From: Methylomarinum sp965277025
GTDB taxonomy: Bacteria > Pseudomonadota > Gammaproteobacteria > Methylococcales > Methylomonadaceae
DNA: 64,000 bases
Assembly (NCBI GenBank): GCA_965277025.1
Contig: OZ255706.1
Span: forward strand, 1,240,001 to 1,304,000
Direction of reading: 5' to 3'
Shown here one piece after another: positions 62,747 to 64,000 of the stretch. A model generated the notes under the pieces. It was not told the origin of the DNA, made no database searches, and was given only the letters and a program-made list of their open reading frames with translations. The translations under genes and the position numbers were made by a program. Positions within the stretch are counted from its first letter, which is position 1. Every line of letters starts with the position of its first letter.

Positions 62747-64000
62747 ATTTTTGACGATACAATCCAGGAGAAGCAATGGACAGACGAGAATGAAGTCATT
62801 TGTTGGCATTATGACCATTGCCAGGGGCGGTCAGTCAAAGGCATCAATCTATTGAATGCCTTGTATCATACGGGCAATGTTTCGATACCCGTAGCCTTTG
62901 AAGTGGTCAAAAAACCGATTCAGTTTTGTGATATCAAAACAAAGCAGGTTAAACGAATGGCTACGGTGACCAAAAATGAGCTGATGCGTGCGATGATTCA
63001 ACAGTGTTTGAACAATCGGCTTCAATTTCGCTATGTGTTGATGGATAGCTGGTTTACGGCTAAAGAGAATCTGGAGTTTATTGTTGACAAAGACAAACAT
63101 TTCATTGGGGCTTTAAAGGATAATCGTTTGGTGGCGTTGAGCGTAGACGACAAGAAACAAGGAAAATTTACCCGTGTCAGTGACATTGCATTAGAGGATA
63201 AACAAGCAGTACGCGGCTGGCTAAAAGGCTACCCACATGAAGTCCTGATTGTCCGGCGAATCTTTACAAACAAAGACGGCAGTACGGCAACCGTTAATCT
63301 GGTGTGCAGTGATTTAACATTAACGGGTAAAAAGGTTGCGGCAATCTATCAGAAACGCTGGAAAGTCGAAGAATTTCATAAATCATTGAAATCCAATGCC
63401 GGGTTGGCAAAGTCGCCTACTCGTACCCCAACAACACAAAACAATCATATTTTTATGGCCATTATGGCGGTCTTTAAACTGGAGTGTCTCAAAATAAAAC
63501 ACCAAACCAATCATTTTGCTTTGAAGGCAAAATTATATATCAAGGCTATTCGGCAGGCTTTTGCTGAATTGCAACAATTCAAGACCGCGTAACATCAGTT
63601 ATTAATCATCGTCTGTCAGCATTTGAACCCTGATGCGATTAAAATTTATGGCTTGCGTTGGGAAATCGAAACGCTTTTCGGCTGTTTAAAAGGACGGGGA
63701 TTCAAACTTGAGGAAACGCGTGTAGTCGGTTATCTTCGGATCAAAAAAATTGTTAGTACTTCCCGTTATTGCTTTCTGTTGGTCACATAAAGCAGGCGAA
63801 TGGAAACATGATTGCGAGTTACCAATAAAAACCAAAATACATCATCGGCTCGCGCAAAGCCTGTTTCGATATGGATTAGATTGTATCCGCTCAACGTTGT
63901 TTAATGTCTTATCTCAATCAAAAAGGATGATTAGAAAAGTGATTGCTCTTTTGCAACCCATACCTTTTGTCACTGGAATACATGAGACTCATTTGTCATA

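Larger units (their letters stand above)
61306..63592 (+). pseudogene. IS701-like transposase interrupted by an IS4 element
   Basis: The ATG at 61306 follows GAGG. The first 73 codons (61306-61524) end at GCLIFD; after the IS4 and one copy of its duplication the frame continues at 62756 with DTIQEKQWTDENE. The rejoined protein is about 351 residues. DDE elements are CLIFDDTIQEK, YVLMDSWFTAKENLE and KRWKVEEFHKSLKSN. The insertion falls exactly beside the first catalytic Asp. Confidence 0.88.
61264..63598 (+). mobile_element. IS701-like element (second type), containing an IS4 element
   Basis: Perfect 13-bp inverted ends CTGATGTTACGCG/CGCGTAACATCAG, flanked by TTATTAA on both sides (7 bp, though part could belong to the ends). 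Without the nested IS4 it is about 1104 bp. It is distinct in sequence from the copies at 51237-53494, though the transposases are of related type. Confidence 0.88.
60460..64000 (+). mobile_element. IS4-family element, copy 3, carrying a nested IS701-like element (right end beyond window)
   Basis: The left inverted repeat CTCTGTACATGACAAAAA starts at 60460. The element is split at 61263 by the IS701-like element and resumes at 63599. The window stops just before the right inverted repeat, so the target duplication (expected AAGCCTCAT, from 60451-60459) cannot be checked. Confidence 0.9.
60540..64000 (+). pseudogene. IS4-family transposase, copy 3, split by the IS701-like element
   Basis: The N-terminal part (60540-61263) runs to the residues SDGELL; the C-terminal part (from 63599) resumes at LLIIVCQHLNP and includes the WEIETLFGCLKG block. 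It also has seven A instead of six after CGGATC near 63745, which shifts the frame. It is inactive twice over. Confidence 0.9.

Overview
The window looks like a gammaproteobacterial chromosome with a very heavy insertion-sequence load. Gene content (dacA-ybeD-lipB-lipA order, mreBCD-mrdA-rodA-mltB-rlpA, glnA-ntrBC with glnK-amtB, GatCAB, RNase HI beside a YafS-like methyltransferase, a TIGR02647 protein, OprO/P-like and OmpL-like porins, CysI with DUF934) would fit a Methylococcales-type methanotroph. No lineage-defining gene is present, so that placement is an inference. No rRNA, tRNA or CRISPR was seen.

Layout. 1-6513: end of an AI-2E permease gene, a DUF3530 gene split by an IS110 element, TIGR02647, a methyltransferase and rnhA, an island of palindromic repeats, an IS4-family element, then two small genes (membrane protein, GIY-YIG nuclease). 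6514-16947: an OprO/P-like porin, a frameshifted Na+ symporter fused to a solute-binding domain, a GH17-GT2 beta-glucan enzyme, a MITE, mazEF and a zinc/cadmium ATPase. 17066-21115: a wreck of a PIN-domain fragment, an IS66 element, an unknown gene split by an IS5 element, and a second MITE. 21127-35887: intact housekeeping genes for amidotransfer on Glu/Asp-tRNA (gatCAB), rod shape and peptidoglycan (mreBCD, mrdA, rodA, mltB, rlpA, dacA, a D-amino-acid transaminase) and lipoate (lipB, lipA). 36023-43815: a nitrogen block (amtB, glnK, ntrC, ntrB, glnA, porin), with NtrC sites and a sigma-54 promoter visible upstream of glnK. 43856-46830: an IS66 element carrying an IS4 element, inserted between the porin and its promoter/NtrC sites. 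46831-51236: two ABC subunits of a type I secretion system with a truncated HlyD-like start. 51237-57977: a pile of IS701-like copies, then a ruined substrate-binding-protein plus sensor-kinase operon, itself cut by a second IS110 copy. 58268-60368: DUF934 and cysI. 60460-64000: an IS4 element containing an IS701-like element containing another IS4 element.

The most informative signals are in the mobile and regulatory layers. Several target duplications can be read exactly, giving an order of insertions. A ~140-bp dispersed intergenic repeat occurs five times, and a ~160-bp MITE occurs twice. The NtrC-type control region of the porin has been displaced by about 3 kb. Two IS110 copies differ by a cluster of changes in the leader, where a bridge RNA would lie. 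Several genes carry single-base frameshifts, mostly in homopolymers; these are either real decay or sequencing error, and the sequence alone cannot decide. I found no intact new defence or biosynthetic system. The nearest candidates for unusual biology are the two-ABC secretion pair with degenerate signature motifs and the symporter fused to its own binding protein.
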